NCBI GenBank assembly: GCA_963970005.1
Contig: CAXAMN010008624.1
Coordinates: forward strand, 196,336-260,335
Origin: Durusdinium trenchii
Lineage: Eukaryota; Sar; Dinophyceae; Suessiales; Symbiodiniaceae
DNA length: 64,000 nucleotides
Direction of reading: 5' to 3'
The position numbers and the translations under genes were made by a program. Below are positions 1-11,640 of this stretch, one piece after another. A model generated the notes under the pieces. That model was not told the DNA's origin. It saw only the letters and a list, made by a program, of their open reading frames with translations, and searched no databases. Each line of letters begins with the position of its first letter. The first letter of the stretch is position 1.

Positions 1-661
1 GGTGCTCAGTGCCTTCGTCTCAGGATGGCCCTTGCCGAAGTCCTTCGCGTAGCTCCTGGAGGGCTCGTATTGATGGGACTTTGTTGCAACAGCTTCACGG
101 CTACGCAGCTGGTCTATATATTCAACACACCATGCAAACATGAAAGGTGCCACAAGTGTCCTTGTGGCACCTTTCGTGAACGTATATGTACTTTGTGTTA
201 GGTTGTGGATGTAAAAAATATACATAGTTAATTGCTTGATATATAAAAAACCAAGGTCGAGGGGCACATCAGAACGTGATGTCTTCAATGACTGGCTGGG
301 GAACGATGGCTACAGCTATGTTGCCATTGGAAACAAACTGGCTTCGAGGGTGGTGGCTTGCTTTCACAATTTGACTCTTTCATTGTAATTGAAATTCCAC
401 ATATTGTATGGAATCTATGGATGGAATTGGATGGACTGGGTGCAAGGTTCTTATCATCTGGATCTGCTGTTGGCGGAAGCTACACTGGATTGTAGAGCAG
501 CCTGCAAATTCGTGCTTGCAATCACACCCTCGATTTCAGGAACTCCTTCATGCTATCCGTGTCACTAAGAGGGCAGTCTGAATACATTTATGATGGTTGA
601 AAACAGAAACTGTTTATGTTGTCCAAACATATGTTTACTGCATTATTCAGCCCCGGCCCAG
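1..661. other. No supported gene
   Basis: No frame with a convincing protein pattern was found. The stretch holds AT-rich segments (about 190-250 and 370-430) and two copies of GTGTCC/GTGGCACC-like sequence in a short inverted repeat near 149-176. It may be intron of the gene whose exon starts at 662. Confidence 0.3.
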
Positions 662-1273
662 GTTCATTCTGCCAAGTTCTACATGGGACGCTTCGGTGGG
701 CCCACCAGCAAGCAGCACAAGCTTTGGTCTTCGAGCTGTGCTCTGCTGGAATCTATTGTAGATGGGGCCCAATACATGCCCAAAGAACTTCGTGTGAAGC
801 TTCCTGGTGGGCCACTGGTTCGCAAATACATCGATAAATCTGGGAAGGGCCGCTTTGCTGGAATTCCCAAAAAGCTGCGAGCTAGCCAGAGTCTTGGCTC
901 ACATGGTTTGCTTAGCAGTTCTCAAATTGTTATATGAACTGTCATTTAAATTGCGTGGTTGTGAGTTTGTGTACTTCCGGTACGGCGCCTGATCGAGGGC
1001 TTACACCGCTGCATTTGGCCTACGCGTGGCTGACAGTGTGGAGAAGCACAAGCAGGATCACGTTTTTCACGCAGCTTTGCTTGTTCAATCTGTGGTACGT
1101 GTGGGGTTGGGGGTGTTTCATGATCTTGTCATTCCCGGCAGGACCCAATGCCGGATCCCCTTGAAGAGCTGGCGATCGATAGTCAAAAGACTGATCCGGA
1201 ACTATTCCTGGAGCTGTACTGCAAGAATCCTGGCATTGAGGAGCTGGGTGATCTTTGGCTGGATGTGCCATGA
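662..1273 (+). CDS. 3' end of a dispersed dinoflagellate-type gene, at least two exons
   Basis: Exon 662-890 opens after an AG acceptor at 660-661, reads 76 codons and closes at a GT donor (891). It carries a FYMGRFGGPTSKQHKLW block followed by basic residues and a KYIDKSGKGRFAG block. I recognise this pattern as a multicopy family in Symbiodiniaceae genomes whose function I do not know. A second exon (AG at 1140-1141, coding 1142-1273) gives 43 residues starting DPMPDPLEELAIDSQ and ending GDLWLDVP before TGA at 1271-1273; it is acidic and looks like a C-terminus. Any exon between 890 and 1142 was not resolved, so joining the two into one gene is inference. The 5' part lies left of 662 or outside the window. 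Confidence 0.45.
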
Positions 1274-1751
1274 CACGTCGTTAAATTATGTTTGTTAAAA
1301 AAAGGGTCTTGTACATGCCCTGTATATATTTTGACTTAACCCTCTGAAATCATTTGGCCAAGGCTGACCTTCCTGCATGCCTCCACTATTTGCTGGGATG
1401 CAAGCATTTGGCTCTTTCAGGCCGCTGGGAATCTTGGCAAACTTGAGCTTGAGAGATATGAACGATATTTTGACATATAGTGCATACATATATATATGTT
1501 TAGGTTTATATGCGCTGAAGCTATGTTCATCGGTGTGGGGATGTCTCTCAATCTGGCAACTCAGGAAGTGGTCTTTAATCGTATTCAGATCCGAGCAAGC
1601 CTGAAGAAATGGAGGCAGGATTGGTCGTCTACACGACTGATGCTTTCACACTTACATGTCCATGTGTCCTTCCGGTCTTCGTATAGTCTGCCTGTGGCAG
1701 GATCCGCACTCGCTGAGCATCGTTGAGCGTGTTAGCTTAATTTTGTGTGAT

Positions 1752-1889
1752 GGTGTGAAAGCATCACACCTGCTTTTGGGACGGTGTGAACACATCACGC
1801 CTGCGTTTGGGATGGTGTGATGGTGTGAACCTATCACGCCTGAGTTTGGGGTGGCGTGAACCTGTCACACCTCGGTTTGGGCTGGTGCG
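1752..1889. repeat. Tandem array of five hairpin units, about 31-bp period
   Basis: Hairpins at 1752-1770, 1783-1801, 1822-1840 and 1853-1871 each have a 7-nt left arm (GGTGTGA or GGCGTGA), a 5-nt loop and a 7-nt right arm (TCACACC or TCACGCC). A fifth, degenerate unit starts at 1883. Starts are 31, 39, 31 and 30 nt apart, and the 39 contains an extra 8-nt copy of the arm. Units are joined by a CTGnGTTTGGG-like linker. Arms stay paired through G-T wobble. Nothing coding overlaps it. Just downstream (1974-2045) a looser repeat of TGTACGTGAAAA follows. Confidence 0.75.
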
Positions 1890-2170
1890 AACCGGTGCCC
1901 CATGAAAATTAGCAGAGTGTGGATATTGGTGCACACTCGCAATTCAAAACATCGTGGACCATCAGAAAATAGCCGCGTGAAAAAGCGTGAAATGTACGTG
2001 AAAAAGTTGCAAATGTACGTGAAAACCGCGTGAATGTACGTGAAGGGAAATCAGCTGTTTTTCAGTCATGTTCAAGTTGACCTTCATGCCATCCATGGGA
2101 TGGATTAAATTGGATTGCATGTCACTGAAGCTGATTTTGAAGGAGCCTGCTTAGCTCAGTTGGTGTTGCA

Positions 2171-5100
2171 ATGGCGGCAAAGGCCCTGGTGGATAAGCTT
2201 CCATTTCCCTTGAAGGATTTGGACTGGAGCAAGCTGCCAGATGTGGCGAATGCCACAGGGTTTGGCTTCGACTCTGCCAAGGACCTGATGAGCCTCGTGA
2301 TGGGCGGCCCGCCACCGGATGACATTGAAGCCATGCTGAACTTTTAGCTGTCAGTTTTTTGTTTTGCTTCTTTGAGTCATGTGATGTCATATAAGCACAT
2401 TCATACATAGCATCTCAGGATTTGGCGCACTTGAAGAAGCAGTGCAATTCCTCGCAGTCCTCTGGCAAAGCGACGGCAAAATCCAAGGCTGCGGCCAAAG
2501 CCAAGGGCAAAGCTGCGGCCAAGGGTAAGGCCAAAGCAAAGGCGAAAGCGGTGGTCAAGAGGGGTGCAAAGGCCAAAGCAAAAAACAAGTCGGCAGCTTC
2601 CACCACCAAAGCAAAAGCTTTGAAAGCTGAGCCAGTGGAGGTGGATGAAGGAGAGGAGGAGGAAGAGTTGGAGGATGATGAGGAGGAGGAAGTTCCTGTC
2701 ATGAAGCGTCCTGCAGGGAAGGCGCCATCTAGGCAGGTGACACGCCAGAGGAAAGACCCTGTTCCTCAGCCAGAGGTCGAAGATCCTTTGATCGCCAAGG
2801 GGACGTCAGCTGATGGTCCTTCGGGTGCCAATGCTGGTGAGGTACCAGTACTGCCTGGTGCCGCTGAAGAGGCGGTCATGGAGCCAGAGCCTGCTGTCAA
2901 GAAGGTTCCCCGTGCTGACGAGTTTGAGGTGCCAGCTGTCCCACCCAAGCGGTTGCGCAAGTCTGAAACTCCAGCGGAATCACAGCTCTCAGCGTGGTGC
3001 CATGTCTTTCTTAAGCTATACTTTTTACTACTTTTTACTTTGTGTTTTTGAATGTTCAGTATGTTTCAATGCTACATCTCTGCCTGCAAACCGCTGCAAG
3101 GTCTTGCGGTACTCTTCAGGTTGGCTTGGGATTGGTTGAGCAGCAGCACCCATCGCTCAATGTTGATTCTCAGTCGGAGACCATGGTGCACCTTGTCATG
3201 GTTGAGTCAAAACGCTTTTTCCTTTCTGAGCTTTTGTTAATAGGGGCAAACCCAGTTTTGATCGCATGCATACGTATTCATTCTCAGGCTGGGCGATTCT
3301 GTCACCACTGTTGCAGCGACCTCACAGGAGTTGGAACTCCGAGCGGAGCTGGCAGCTTTGCAAGCTCGGCTGGACAGTATGCAGCTTGTCCCTGTGGAGG
3401 GTGACAAGCCTCCAGCGCCTGTGAGGCGCATACCTGCATCTCTTCAATTGGACAAGCCCATCTTTGAGGAGCCAGACAATCAGCTCGGGCTCGTGAGTTC
3501 CCAGTCATGTGATGGCATGTTGCCTCAACCTTCATTGGGGCCCGCTGACACACTGGAGCCTGTGGAGCCACCATCGGATCCGAGTACGCGTGTTGACACA
3601 CCCCAGCAGCCCAAGATGGATCCACCGTCGGAGCGTGCTGACGGTGTACCCCAGGAGCCCGAACCATCGGAGCGTGCTGACACACCCCATGGCCAGCCTG
3701 ATGATCCTTTGCCAGACACACCGCAGGAGCCCAACATGGATGCTGGCACACAGCTGCAGGACCCCAAGATGGATCCACCTTTGCCTGGACCTTCACAGGC
3801 CCCTGAGCAGCCTTCAGACCTACCTGATCCTCAAAAGGCTGATGCACAGCCTGTTGATGAGCCTGGCCTTGAAAAGCCAGAGTCAGAGAATGAACTGCCG
3901 CCTCAGGTGATTGCTGAAACGCAGTTGATGGACGCCCCCGAGGCGAAAGTCGATCCACCAAATCTGCCAAATCCTGCTCTTCCAAATCCACCAGGGGCTT
4001 TGCCAGCTGCTCTGCAACAGCCTGTTCTTCCAAGCCTGCCAAAGCTGGCTTTGCCGATCGAGCCGTCAATGGCGCCTGAACAGGCCCAGCAACCCGTGCA
4101 AAAGGCTGATGCTGATGTTCCAAAAGCTGCCTTCACGGCCCAGCAACCCGTGCAAAAGGCTGAGGCTGAGCTTCCAAAAGCTGCCAGTGAGGGCCCTCCT
4201 GACACCAAGGCCAATGCAAGCCAGCCTGTTGAAGCCAGCAAGCCTTTGGTTGACTCAGACCGAAAGGTCAAGGAATTGCAGCAGCAACTCCGTGAGCTCG
4301 GAGACCGGCTCATTGCAATGGAAGCGGAGAAGTCCAAGGGTGCAGCATCTTCATCTTCCAAGGGTGCCACTTGGGGTTCAATGCCAACCTTTGATGCAAC
4401 TGATGTACCACTTGGAGACATGTTGGACGGAGAGCCGCTTGACGACGATGGGACATTTGATGATGCCCTAGTTGGCTTGATCAAGGAAACATCCTCCAAT
4501 GGTGCGCGTGAAGCTGCTCCTGCTACGCAGGCTCCTTCCAGCAATGGCTCTGCAGAGACGATCAACTTTTCCACACATAGAGTCGCTGGGATGCGAATGA
4601 ACCGCTTCATGGAGTCCGCTGAAGGTGCAAAATACCCACATATGTTGAAGCTGTTTCGTGGATCCAATGCTGAGAAACGCCAACTCTTACGGCACTGGGT
4701 GGAGAATGGTGGTGACAAGCAGCACGCCAAAGACATCGAGGCCAGTGTGGTGCTTTCCAAAAGCTCGGAATCCGAGATCAAAGGGCGCATGGAATGCATT
4801 TCGGTCTTGGAGATGAAGCGCCGCGGATGGCCTCGCAACAAGATCTTGGCTTGCGTCCAGAAAGGAGGTGGGATCAAAGATGAGCACTGCCCTGATGATC
4901 CCTTGCTCACAAGCTACTGGAGCATCACCGAACGATCCAAGACGGACACGGAGACCACAAAGGTTGCTGGAGAGGTTCGTGTGGGCTGTGAAGTCACTGA
5001 AGCAATCACTGCTGTTGCGGCCAATGGCACCGTGAACAGGATGATGGCTCCTGCTGACCCTTCTGGCTTGGTTGGTGGGCCCGGCTCCGTGTCTGACGAA

Positions 5101-6134
5101 CAGCTCAAGGCAATCCGTGACTCGATTGGTGCCTTGGATTGTATTTGAGGTTGAATGACAAGTGTTTTAATTCATTTCTGTGCCATGTCACCTTTCCTCC
5201 CTCTCACACTTTTACCACCCCATCCTTGTCAGGTGAGGAGGCTCCGCTACCAACTGGTCAGAGCAGTGTGACCAGGCGCAAGGCCAAGGCTGCTCCCAAA
5301 GCTAAGACTACGCCGACAACACGCCAGGAGGAGCCGAAGAAGCCGGAAGATTTAAAGAGCGAGCTTCGTAGCCCAACTTTGATTTATCTTGTGTTGATTT
5401 TTGCGTGTCAGTTTCAGCATGGCCTGCTTGACATCTTTTGGAATGTGAGTAGCTGATATTTTGAATACCTATAGTTATACGATGTATGATGTACAATAAC
5501 AATATATACATATTTATTTATATATATATATATCGATATTGGATTTGTATGTGTATTTATATATATATATATCTGTCGATTGGTATAGACGGGTATAGAT
5601 GGTGTAAACTTTTCTGGAACTTTACCCCTTCCATGCTCCCTAATGTCCCTGAATCAACCCACCCATGTGTCTCTTCTCCAGGCACCAGCCTCAAGAAGGA
5701 GATCAATGCCACCAGCTTTTGCACAGACCTGCCGAAGGATAACAATCTGCGGAAGACTTTGGAGCAATATCGGCAGAGATTTGAGGAATCCCTTGAAGAG
5801 TTTTTTGGATGCACCAGGTATTGGAAAGCGTTTCCTTCCCTGAAACCCTCCTGCGATGTTCATGTCCTATCCAAGGCTGAAGGGCCTCAACACCATGGCT
5901 AATCTGGAAGATTTTAAATCGGAGTTCAAGGAGACGGTGCCATGGCTCAATTGAGATTTAATTGAGAAATGCATGACCAGCAGTTGTCTTCATTTTCGTT
6001 CTTAGATTTTTCCTCAACACCTGTTCAGGTTTTTTACTTTTCCTACGATTGTTCAGGCTGACGCCATGAAGCTCGTCAAAGCGCAGGCAAAGGCCTATGT
6101 TTCTGAGCTCAACAAGCGCTCATCAAAAGCCTAG
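2171..6134 (+). CDS. Seven-exon gene of a dispersed dinoflagellate family (function unknown)
   Basis: Exons: 2171-2329, 2419-2996, 3288-5140, 5233-5367, 5682-5817, 5876-5936, 6057-6134. Together they make 3000 nt, exactly 1000 codons, with ATG at 2171 and TAG at 6132-6134; all phases match. Donors of introns 2-6 are GT. The first donor is uncertain: GC at 2330 fits the phase. Exon 2 encodes a Lys/Ala-rich segment (like a nuclear localisation or DNA-binding tail) and then a Glu-rich stretch. Exon 3 is a long Pro/Gln/Asp-rich low-complexity region, a short coiled-coil-like helix (about 4260-4330) and a conserved-looking block at about 4590-4960 (LKLFRGSNAEKRQLLRHW, then RRGWPRNKILACVQKGG). Later exons are helical and basic, ending AKAYVSELNKRSSKA. 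I know similar proteins only as multicopy genes in Symbiodiniaceae, possibly mobile-element derived. No enzymatic motif was seen. Confidence 0.6.
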
Positions 6135-7691
6135 AGGGTGAGCCGCTTTTGTGAGTTTCGTGCCAATGGAGTGAATCAGCCCACCCCTTAGCTCACCAAC
6201 CAGAAGGTCACTTTAAAAGTCGTAGTGACGGAGCGTTCCATGTCCAATCATGTTCAAACAAACCTTATGTCTTATAGAGCTAAATCAAAATACTTTTAAG
6301 TGACAAAAATGGACATATATATACACATGTGGTGGTGAGAGGGGGTCAGATTCCTGGGGATGGCACGACGCTGCCACCTGCCGCTGTTGGTGAGACCACC
6401 AACCCCAACCATCGAAGCGAGAAAAAGCGATCCGACGTGAGGCGCTTCTTTTGTCATGTCACCACCACATCTACCCGACCCACTACACCCAAATGGTGGT
6501 TCTTCCAAGCCCTGATTGCACGGCCCATCGCAGGTTCTGTTCAAGATCGCCTTGAGCAAGATCGCTTGAAGAAGCTCGAAACTTTGAGCCTTAGATGAAA
6601 TTGGAAATGACATTCTATTGTTGTGCAATTGGCAAGTTTTGGGGGGGTCTGTTCTTCCTCTGTGTGTACATATGATCGAATGTATCTGTTGACCCCTTGT
6701 GTGGGTGAGGTTGGCATCTGCGCTGGGAAGCGGTGGATCTACAGCTGTGCACGCCTGCAAAGTTGGAGAGCTCTATGGCTCTGACATTTTTAAGACGCTG
6801 GCCTGATCGTTATCAGTACATGTCCCTTAAATTGTCTGATGAATTTTTGTGCGGGGTTTTGAAACAAAAAGCAATGCTTTTGAATTTCTTCATGGGCCCA
6901 ATTGAGCGTCGGGCTATCTGAGGTCTGGAGGTGAACCAGGTCTTCACGAAGCTGCGCGGCGGCATGGCCTGGCGCTGGGTGTCGACATCCAGTACATGCA
7001 GCTCTCCACATGTTCTGGGCACACGGATGCTGGAGATCCCATCTTGGAGATGAAGGATTGGCCTGTTCTTCCGCCTCATTTGATGGAACCTTGCAACCTT
7101 TGGTCTGGGTTGTGGTGGGTGGTGTTTCTGGTTTAGTTTGTAAACCACCTAGAAACTAAATGACATGTCCCTCAACCCAAAGATCTAAGGTACAAGCATT
7201 GCTTGATGAAGGTCTTCTTGGTTTGATCTGTGATTTGGGAGAGCTGGATCACTACTGGGGCCAGCTCTTGCAGGACTTCCCGCACCATCCTGCGAGCCGA
7301 CGCCCTGGTTCCAGCTTCCCTTTGTCGCTGTATGGACGCTTGATGTGTATCAACACCTTTTGATTGTGAGCCTGGTGTTTGGAACTGAAAACTGGTTCAC
7401 ACAAAATAGTGGGTTGATACGGACTTGATACCTATAAGGAGATGAAGGAACAGCCCTTGGCGCATCATGGATGACATTTCACTTCCAGTTTGATTTAAGC
7501 CCTGCTCTGTCCAATGCTGGAGTTTCTCGCTTCTTGATTTGCACAATTCCCTCATCTGTGCATCTCGGTTCCATTTTAGTCCAACAAGCTTCAACATACT
7601 TTTGGTTTCAACATGCAAGTGTGTATTGTGTATCTGTATATCTATGTATACATTGTGAAATACTCGTGTGCTTCACGTCATGATGGGCCAG
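6135..7691 (+). other. Inter-gene stretch with possible unresolved 5' exons of the next gene
   Basis: Directly after the stop of the 2171-6134 gene. About 6935-7100 and 7190-7340 contain short stretches that could be exons of the downstream gene, for example one reading ALLDEGLLGLICDLGELDHY at about 7190-7250, but splice sites and phases could not be fixed. A long minus-strand open frame at 6296-6760 has no recognisable pattern and is probably fortuitous. Confidence 0.3.
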
Positions 7692-9372
7692 GTACATCTA
7701 TGATGAAGAGGGTGTCAACTTGACGCTTCAAGAAGCGGCCCGTTGGATCACAGACTCTCTGAACACCCTGTCTGCGAACGGGGTCTTGACCAGGGATCCT
7801 ATGACTGGACAGGAGGCATGTGATGGATCGTGGTTGACACAAAACGGGTCGAATATGGTTCAATTAATGCTCAATAGACATGAGGAATATACTCCCCAAT
7901 CCCCTGGGAGGTGTGCAAACTGTTTGGCTACGTTGTCAACTTCAAGGGTGATTGGAAGTATTTAGCAACGCTTTTCAACATGAAAAGGACAGCGCAACAG
8001 GAGGAGGCCCCTTCGGCCCAAAGCAGCCTCGCGATATCGCCATCACAGCTCCGATTTTTGAGAAATCTAGATGTTGGGATTGGAGTTCTGGTTGTTTGTC
8101 ATGTTTCTTTCTGAGCTACATAAACTACACAAACATGCATCCCTTCAGGTATGTTGGAAGTGCGGTGCCACGAAGGGGACCTCGGATGCTCGGTTCTCCT
8201 ATGTCAACTTGAGCCACGATGCACCCTGGCGCAGCGTCTCAAACCCTATATGGGATGTGCGCCCGTCCTTTGCAGATTTGGTGTCTTGGCTTTGACAAAA
8301 AAACTTTGAAGGAAAGTGGTGCACAAAAATCAACCCATATATATATATAATAGGACCCATGTGGAAAATTAAGCTGGTGACTTCTACTATGCAAGGCGGG
8401 CTTCGAGGAGATCATGATTGGACCTGACGTTCTTCACGTCTTCCACTTGGGCGTTGCCCGTGACATTTGTGGTTCAGTGCTGCGATTGCTAGTGGCAGAG
8501 CGGTACTGGCCAGGCTCGAACATCGATGCCCGCCTCGCATATGCAACTGGGTCTTTGAAGCGCTGGTGCAAGCAGCACAAATTGCATCTGGCCATCAAAA
8601 GGCTGTCCAAGCAGAATCTAAGCTGGTCTGAGCATCTTGGAGTACCGTCTTTTGTATCTTTTTTCAGCTGTAGTACGGCCACCTGTTTGTAAGGGCAAGA
8701 GGTCAGGTATATTTGAAGAGGTCAACGTCAGCAGCTGAGGTACCCCGAACTTCGCTGCAAAGGAGCAGACACGCGGGCTGTGCTATCGTGGTTGAGCGAT
8801 GAATTGCAAGCTCGGAGTTGCACCAATGGCGATCTGGCCACAGTGCCTGGACGGTGATTAGTACATTTGAACTCTTTGGTTTCCTTACGTTTCTCTGCGT
8901 ATTATGGTTGATCGAGTAGTACGGCAACCTTACAATTAGTTAAGTAATGTTAAGTATTTTTGGATTGGCCAATATTGGCAATCATCAATCCCTGCAGTTG
9001 GTGTGGGCAGCCAACAATTGGGCTGCGCTTTTGCATAGCACGCCGATGTTCATGGCGCCTGGTGAGGACGAACAGCGTGTGGCTGTGGGCAAGCTGATGC
9101 TGAGACTGTACGTGAAATTTGCAAGAGCTGCGCTGGACGATGGGAGGCGACTGTTCAGATGCCGCCCCAAGCTGCACCTTTTGGTGCATCTCACAGAAGA
9201 TGTCCGCGCCAGCCACTTGAACCCATCCCATCTGTCCTGTTGGATGGACGAGGATGGAATTAAGCGGTACATGCGCCTGAAGAGGATGGTACATGTACGG
9301 ACCGCATCTGTGCGGTGCTTGGAGAGATACAAACTTGGATTGCTCTCCAGGCTGAAGGACGCCTTGAAATGA
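7692..9372 (+). CDS. 3' part of a transposase-derived-looking dispersed gene family
   Basis: Recognisable exons: from 7692 (YIYDEEGVNLTLQEAARW), about 7910 (VCKLFGYVVNFKGDWKYLAT), about 8150 (VCWKCGATKGTSDARFSYVN), about 8396-8630 (GPDVLHVFHLGVARDICGSV, then W/K-rich helices), about 8740-8850 (RYPELRCKGADTRAVLSWLS) and about 8990-9372 (RCRPKLHLLVHL, then CWMDEDGIKRYMRLKRMVHV; TGA at 9370-9372). Order and spacing match a multicopy Symbiodiniaceae family I know with D-H-x2-HLG, RPKLH and DEDF/I blocks, which recalls tnp2/CACTA-type transposases. That link is inference. Each exon follows an AG acceptor. The 5' end is not resolved. No terminal inverted repeats were seen, so this may be an immobile gene copy. 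Confidence 0.5.
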
Positions 9373-9864
9373 AAAAAGGGTGGGCAGTGCTGCGAGCATG
9401 TTTGCCAGCCAGGGTGTGCACCGCTGCTGGTTTGATTTGCGCGTGTTTCTTTATATTTTTTTTGTAGGAATTAATGGCACCCTATATAAGGCTCAAGGTA
9501 CCGCGTAGGATTTAATGGCACCCGCCTGAGGCTCAAGGTGTGTGACCATTCATTGTTATATGGAGAGCCAGCTAATGGCGTGAAAGTGCGTGATTGTTGG
9601 AACAAGAACGTGTATATATACATTATGCAGTTGGAAAGTGTTCGGACGAGGGTATGTACACAATGAACATGTACAAACCCATGTCTAGGTAGTGTAGAAA
9701 CATGTCCAACAAAAACACCTGGTTCCGTCTTTGTAGGATCACCAAAAACATCCACCAAATAGTTCCACATATTGATGGTCTTGTCAATATTAGAACCAAT
9801 CCGATGCCTGTGAGTCATAGTCTTGCAAAAAATCTTGATTGTCCGGGCCGGCTCAGGTCACAAG
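9373..9864. other. Non-coding stretch with a short tandem duplication
   Basis: Two imperfect direct copies of a roughly 40-bp unit (TTAATGGCACCC ... GAGGCTCAAGGT) lie at about 9471-9505 and 9509-9543. The end GGCTCAAG recalls the 3' end of the dinoflagellate spliced leader, but only those 8 nt match. Otherwise AT-rich with no supported gene; it includes the broken 3' side of the retroelement to its right. Confidence 0.45.
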
Positions 9865-10470
9865 TCATCCGTGTTGACCCCTCTGGCGCATTTGGCAGCG
9901 CTGCTTAAAGTTCTGGAACTCCTCGAACTCCGCCCACGTGGCTGTCTCCTCGGCCGAGGTGGAGGACGCTGTCTTGTTTGTGTTCTGCTTTTTCGAGACT
10001 AGGTGACCGCAATCCAGACATGTGATCTGGGTCACAAAGGCATTGGAACCCCGCCTGCAGGTGCGAACATGGGTGCAGACTGGATCGACGGCTGCCACCA
10101 TCGGGATCTGACTCTCGACCTCCCAGTCGGTGCCGGCCGACGTGGGCGATTCCTCGGAGGCTTGGTTCTTCGTTGGAGCCCAGTACGGTTGCTTCTCCAG
10201 CCACATGAAGAAGGCGCATCCGGTCGGCTTGTTCCAGTTGGCACAACGCCAAAACTGGCGTAGATAGTTTGGCCCCTCCTTCCTGGTGATGAGGATCGCG
10301 CTGGGCAATTGACAGCGGCGCTGTGGAATTTCTCCCGGCGGTGGTGTCATTGGGTTGACAACGGGCATCCCTTTCTTCGTGTTGCGGGGAGGTGTCTGAG
10401 GTGCCGCCTTGTTGTGGCGCCCTGATCCGCCGGAGATCACCGTGAATTCTGTCCAGCTCGGCCATCCTCC
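9865..10470 (-). CDS. GRF-type zinc-finger-like region of the retroelement
   Basis: Within the long minus frame ending at 9865 the segment about 10300-10190 reads KEGPNYLRQFWRCANWNKP followed by GCAFFMWLEKQPYW. This fits the GRF finger pattern (GPN, an aromatic, C, then C-x-F-F-x-W). It is followed by a Cys/His cluster CTHVRTCRRGSNAFVTQITC and CGHLVSKK (about 10080-9990), as often paired in dinoflagellate retroelement proteins. The N-terminal ~150 codons of this frame overlap the other Gag frame and are probably not coding. Confidence 0.45.
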   Translation of the reverse strand, partial: GGWPSWTEFTVISGGSGRHNKAAPQTPPRNTKKGMPVVNPMTPPPGEIPQRRCQLPSAILITRKEGPNYLRQFWRCANWNKPTGCAFFMWLEKQPYWAPTKNQASEESPTSAGTDWEVESQIPMVAAVDPVCTHVRTCRRGSNAFVTQITCLDCGHLVSKKQNTNKTASSTSAEETATWAEFEEFQNFKQRCQMRQRGQHG

Positions 10471-10933
10471 GCTCATTGAGCTGGTCGACAATCTGCTCGG
10501 TCCTGCAGATATATCCCAGTTAACCTGATCTTCCAGGATCTCGAGCTCCTGGGTCATCTGCCTGGCCCGATGACCCTTGAAACCCGGCATATAGGCACGC
10601 GAAGGGTCAGTGTGCGCAGCGTGGCTTGATGGATCAGGACCAGGATGCGTAGCATCATACGCCGCCAGCGGCTGATCGTGCCCTCCAGGTCCGTCTCGGG
10701 GCCCATGGCACGAGTTCGCTTGTTCCCCGAGGACTGCATCTGGGCAGATGTCAGAGGGCCGAGCGGAGAGATCTCGAGCGTGATCACCGGGTTCGCTGCT
10801 TTGAGCCAGCGTATTCAAGATCTCATGTTCACGCGTTGTTTGTACCTTCTCCATACCACGTTGGAGGTGTCGGAGCTCCGGGGAGAACTTGTTGAGTGGA
10901 ACCCTGAGTGCACCAGTGGGGCCAAGATGTAAT

Positions 10934-11640
10934 CTAGTCTTGCGATTGAACCGTTTGACAAACATGGACAGGCCCTTGCAACTCCAACGTAGTGCGACGC
11001 TCCAAAAGAAATGGCAACGACAACAAAAATGGGGCCTTACTGCTATGTGATTCTTGGAACACTGCCGGTCGGAGGATGCAACCGTTTGGTCGAAGGCTAC
11101 TTGGAATGCATGCAACTTGTGATGTACAAGAAACACCATGTACACTGCAAAACTTGTGAACCTCCGGTAGCAATGCAATAGGCAATGTCTTTGGGTGTGC
11201 TTGTTGAAGCTGTTGCAACGTTTCCATGCCGATAGCTGATCGTTGACAACCCGTACCAACTGTTGTGCATGCCCGCTCATCAATGTCAAAACGCTGTAGC
11301 TGAGAACCAAGATGAGCATAGAAGGCCTCTAAACATTGTGTTCGTGAAGCAAGCTGACTGCGCTCCTTGTATGCACTTGCGGACGTGGGGTTCGCTTCAC
11401 CGCTCGATTCGCTCGATCCAGAGCTGGAACTTCGGGCGCGCCAAGAAGCAATCGCCTTGGCCAGTGGATCACCTTCAAGGTGGTGTACTTCGTGACCTTT
11501 GAAGTCCTGAAACTCCAAGAAACCCATGAAAAGGGCCTCATTGGCATCAGTCTCAAGGAATTGCACTTCCTTGACCGAGCTCTTGCCCGGGCACTCTTTG
11601 CGCCAGTGCCCGATCTGCTTGCAGTTGCCGCAGCGGATCC
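10934..11640 (-). pseudogene. Frameshifted Gag C-terminus with CCHC zinc knuckle
   Basis: On the minus strand from about 11640 a second frame reads RIRCGNCKQIGHWRKECPG, a perfect C-x2-C-x4-H-x4-C knuckle typical of retroelement nucleocapsid, and continues as 10934-11566. The main Gag frame reads the same bases as nonsense, and the knuckle frame has an in-frame TGA a few codons upstream. Gag body and knuckle are therefore in different frames. A decay frameshift is the simple reading; a programmed shift cannot be excluded without other copies. Confidence 0.6.

Noticed and set aside
2146..2185. tRNA-like A box (CTTAGCTCAGTTGG)
   Set aside because: It overlaps the start codon of the 2171 gene, and no B box (GGTTCGAATCC type) or acceptor stem follows within 100 nt.
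3302..4910. Long minus-strand ORFs opposite the large exon (273 and 335 codons)
   Set aside because: They are antisense shadows of the 3288-5140 exon, whose + frame is longer and chains in phase with six other exons.
9485..9545. Relict spliced-leader sequence (GGCTCAAG twice)
   Set aside because: Only the last 8 nt match the dinoflagellate spliced leader; the upstream CCGTAGCCATTTT part is missing in both copies. The same 8-mer also occurs at about 17375 and 21496.
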